Source: Planctomycetota bacterium | GTDB lineage: Bacteria; Planctomycetota; Planctomycetia; Pirellulales; Thermoguttaceae | Direction of reading: 5' to 3' | Length of the DNA: 6,187 nt | Assembly: GCA_023397045.1 (NCBI GenBank) | Contig: JAEWUR010000276.1 | Coordinates: 1 to 6,187, forward strand | Shown: one piece after another, positions 5,228 to 6,187 of the stretch | Layout of the letters: each line of letters begins with the position of its first letter | Numbering within the stretch: the first letter of the stretch is position 1 | The notes under the pieces: model-generated | What the model was told of the DNA's origin: nothing | Database searches by the model: none | The model's input: only the letters and a program-made list of their open reading frames with translations | Position numbers and translations under genes: made by a program

Positions 5228-6187
5228 ATGTCGCCCGCGGCCGAAACAGTGATCGAACGACTTGATGCCGCCCGGCAGAAGTGGTGGCTACTTTCGCTGC
5301 TGACCACCACGGTGCTGGCGCTGGTCGTCTCGTTCGGCACTTTCTTGGCGTTCCTGGTGGCCGACGCTTTTCTGAGGTTTTCGCAAACCACGTTGACGAC
5401 GCTTCTGGTGGCGTGGATTGTTTTGACCTCGGCGATCCTCTTTGGCGTTGGCCGGCGTCTGCTCCAAGGCGAGCGCAGCCTGGAAGCGGCGGCTCGGCGG
5501 GTCGAGAGCGAATTTCCGGAGCTTGGCAGCGATTTGATCAACGTCGTGCAGCTTGCCGAGGATTCGTCGAACGTCAATGCGGCGTTCTGCGAGGCCGCCG
5601 TCCGCCAATCGTCGGCCCGGATGGGCGAGTTGCGTTTCGACAGCGCCGCCGCGAAGCAATCGCGATGGCGACGTTTTCTCTACTGCATGCAGACGCCGCG
5701 AGACCTGGTCGAGTCGTTCGTCGTTCTACTCGTCCTGGTTGCCGTGGCCATCGCTTGCGGGATGCTGCTGCCGAGTTGGAGTTCGGCGGCCGCAAGGTTG
5801 ATGACCCCCTGGGAATTCGTTCCGTCGGTCGGCTCGGTGCGGATTGTCAAGGTCGCGCCGGGCGACACCGACATTCTGGTGGGGCAGAGCATCGAGGTCG
5901 CGGCCGAGATCGAAAACCCCGATGGCACGCCGCAGCGCGGCGTGCTGTTCATTTCGACGGACGGGCAGCCGGAATCGCAAGAGGCGATGACCGCTGACAA
6001 GTCGCAGTGCCGGTACAAACTGTCGATTCCGTCGATTGTCAAACCGCTTCGGTATCGCGTCGAGATCGGCGATTCCCAATCCCGGGCCTATTCGGTTGGC
6101 GTTCGCGAGAAGCCGGTGGTCGAGTCGGCGCAGATTACGTTCCACTATCCGCCCTATCTGCATCGGAAGGAGGAGACGGTCGAACAG
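5228..6187 (+). CDS. DUF4175-like multi-pass membrane protein, 5' part, cut by the window end
   Basis: An open frame from ATG 5228 runs through exactly 320 codons to the last base with no stop, so the C-terminus lies outside. The frame begins MSPAAETVIERL. Hydrophobic segments lie at about 20-44, 55-76 and 163-183. Between the second and third is a charged, helical, probably cytoplasmic region (78-160). After the third segment comes a periplasmic beta-rich region. It holds TPWEFVPSVGSVRIVKVAPGD (about 193-213), an Ig-like stretch to about 295, and a FHYPPYL motif (305-311). This order and the PGD and YPPY motifs match DUF4175-type proteins, which are usually much longer, with coiled-coil C-termini. 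The start follows the DUF4159 stop by 17 bp. GAGGAG at 5211-5216 is the only SD-like site, about 12 nt from the ATG, so spacing is long. Co-transcription with the DUF4159 gene suggests a joint envelope function. The family call is from remembered motifs and is moderately sure. Confidence 0.85.
   Translation, partial: MSPAAETVIERLDAARQKWWLLSLLTTTVLALVVSFGTFLAFLVADAFLRFSQTTLTTLLVAWIVLTSAILFGVGRRLLQGERSLEAAARRVESEFPELGSDLINVVQLAEDSSNVNAAFCEAAVRQSSARMGELRFDSAAAKQSRWRRFLYCMQTPRDLVESFVVLLVLVAVAIACGMLLPSWSSAAARLMTPWEFVPSVGSVRIVKVAPGDTDILVGQSIEVAAEIENPDGTPQRGVLFISTDGQPESQEAMTADKSQCRYKLSIPSIVKPLRYRVEIGDSQSRAYSVGVREKPVVESAQITFHYPPYLHRKEETVEQ

Noticed and set aside
5281..5997. A 238-codon plus-strand frame near the right end
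   Set aside because: The frame beginning at 5228 and open to the window end encodes membrane helices and DUF4175-like motifs. This other frame is low-complexity Arg/Gly/Ala-rich sequence.

Overview
The window looks like a piece of a planctomycete chromosome, probably of the Pirellulales type. That is an inference from gene content: a membrane VWA plus glutamine-amidotransferase-like protein, a DUF4159 protein, a DUF4175-like multi-pass membrane protein and a small secreted protein of a kind I associate with planctomycetes. The main genes are GC-rich (sampled lines about 58-75% G+C). No rRNA, tRNA, CRISPR array or transposase was seen.

Layout: two divergent gene groups start from a control region of about 240 bp (3405-3644). 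To the left, on the minus strand, come a secreted conserved protein of unknown function (2814-3404), a 746-residue VWA/GATase-like membrane protein (511-2751), and a small GxxExxY-family protein with a PD-(D/E)XK nuclease-like motif set (62-448). To the right, on the plus strand, come a Tat-exported protein with two tandem DUF4159-type domains (3645-5210) and, 17 bp further on, the first 320 codons of a DUF4175-like membrane protein (5228 to the window end). A good sigma-70-like promoter with an extended -10 box precedes the DUF4159 gene, and a weaker candidate faces the other way.

The four main genes look like an envelope-associated system of the kind often found near MoxR ATPase and DUF58/BatA genes. 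The VWA/GATase-like protein would be an anchored metal-dependent adhesion module, the DUF4159 protein an exported partner, and the DUF4175-like protein a large membrane/periplasmic component. The MoxR and DUF58 genes are not visible, and their presence to the right is only a prediction.

The most unusual structure is at the left end. The GxxExxY gene has lower GC (hand count 47% for 121-420) and is bracketed by an imperfect 38-nt inverted repeat of purine-rich sequence (11-48 and 448-485). Its right arm carries the ribosome binding site and first base of the likely start codon. All five mismatches between the arms would be G-U pairs in a plus-strand RNA. A second unusual structure is a run of four 7-bp repeats (2763-2790) in the leader of the VWA gene. 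The third is the internal duplication of the DUF4159 domain, with a matching DACCG motif in each copy.
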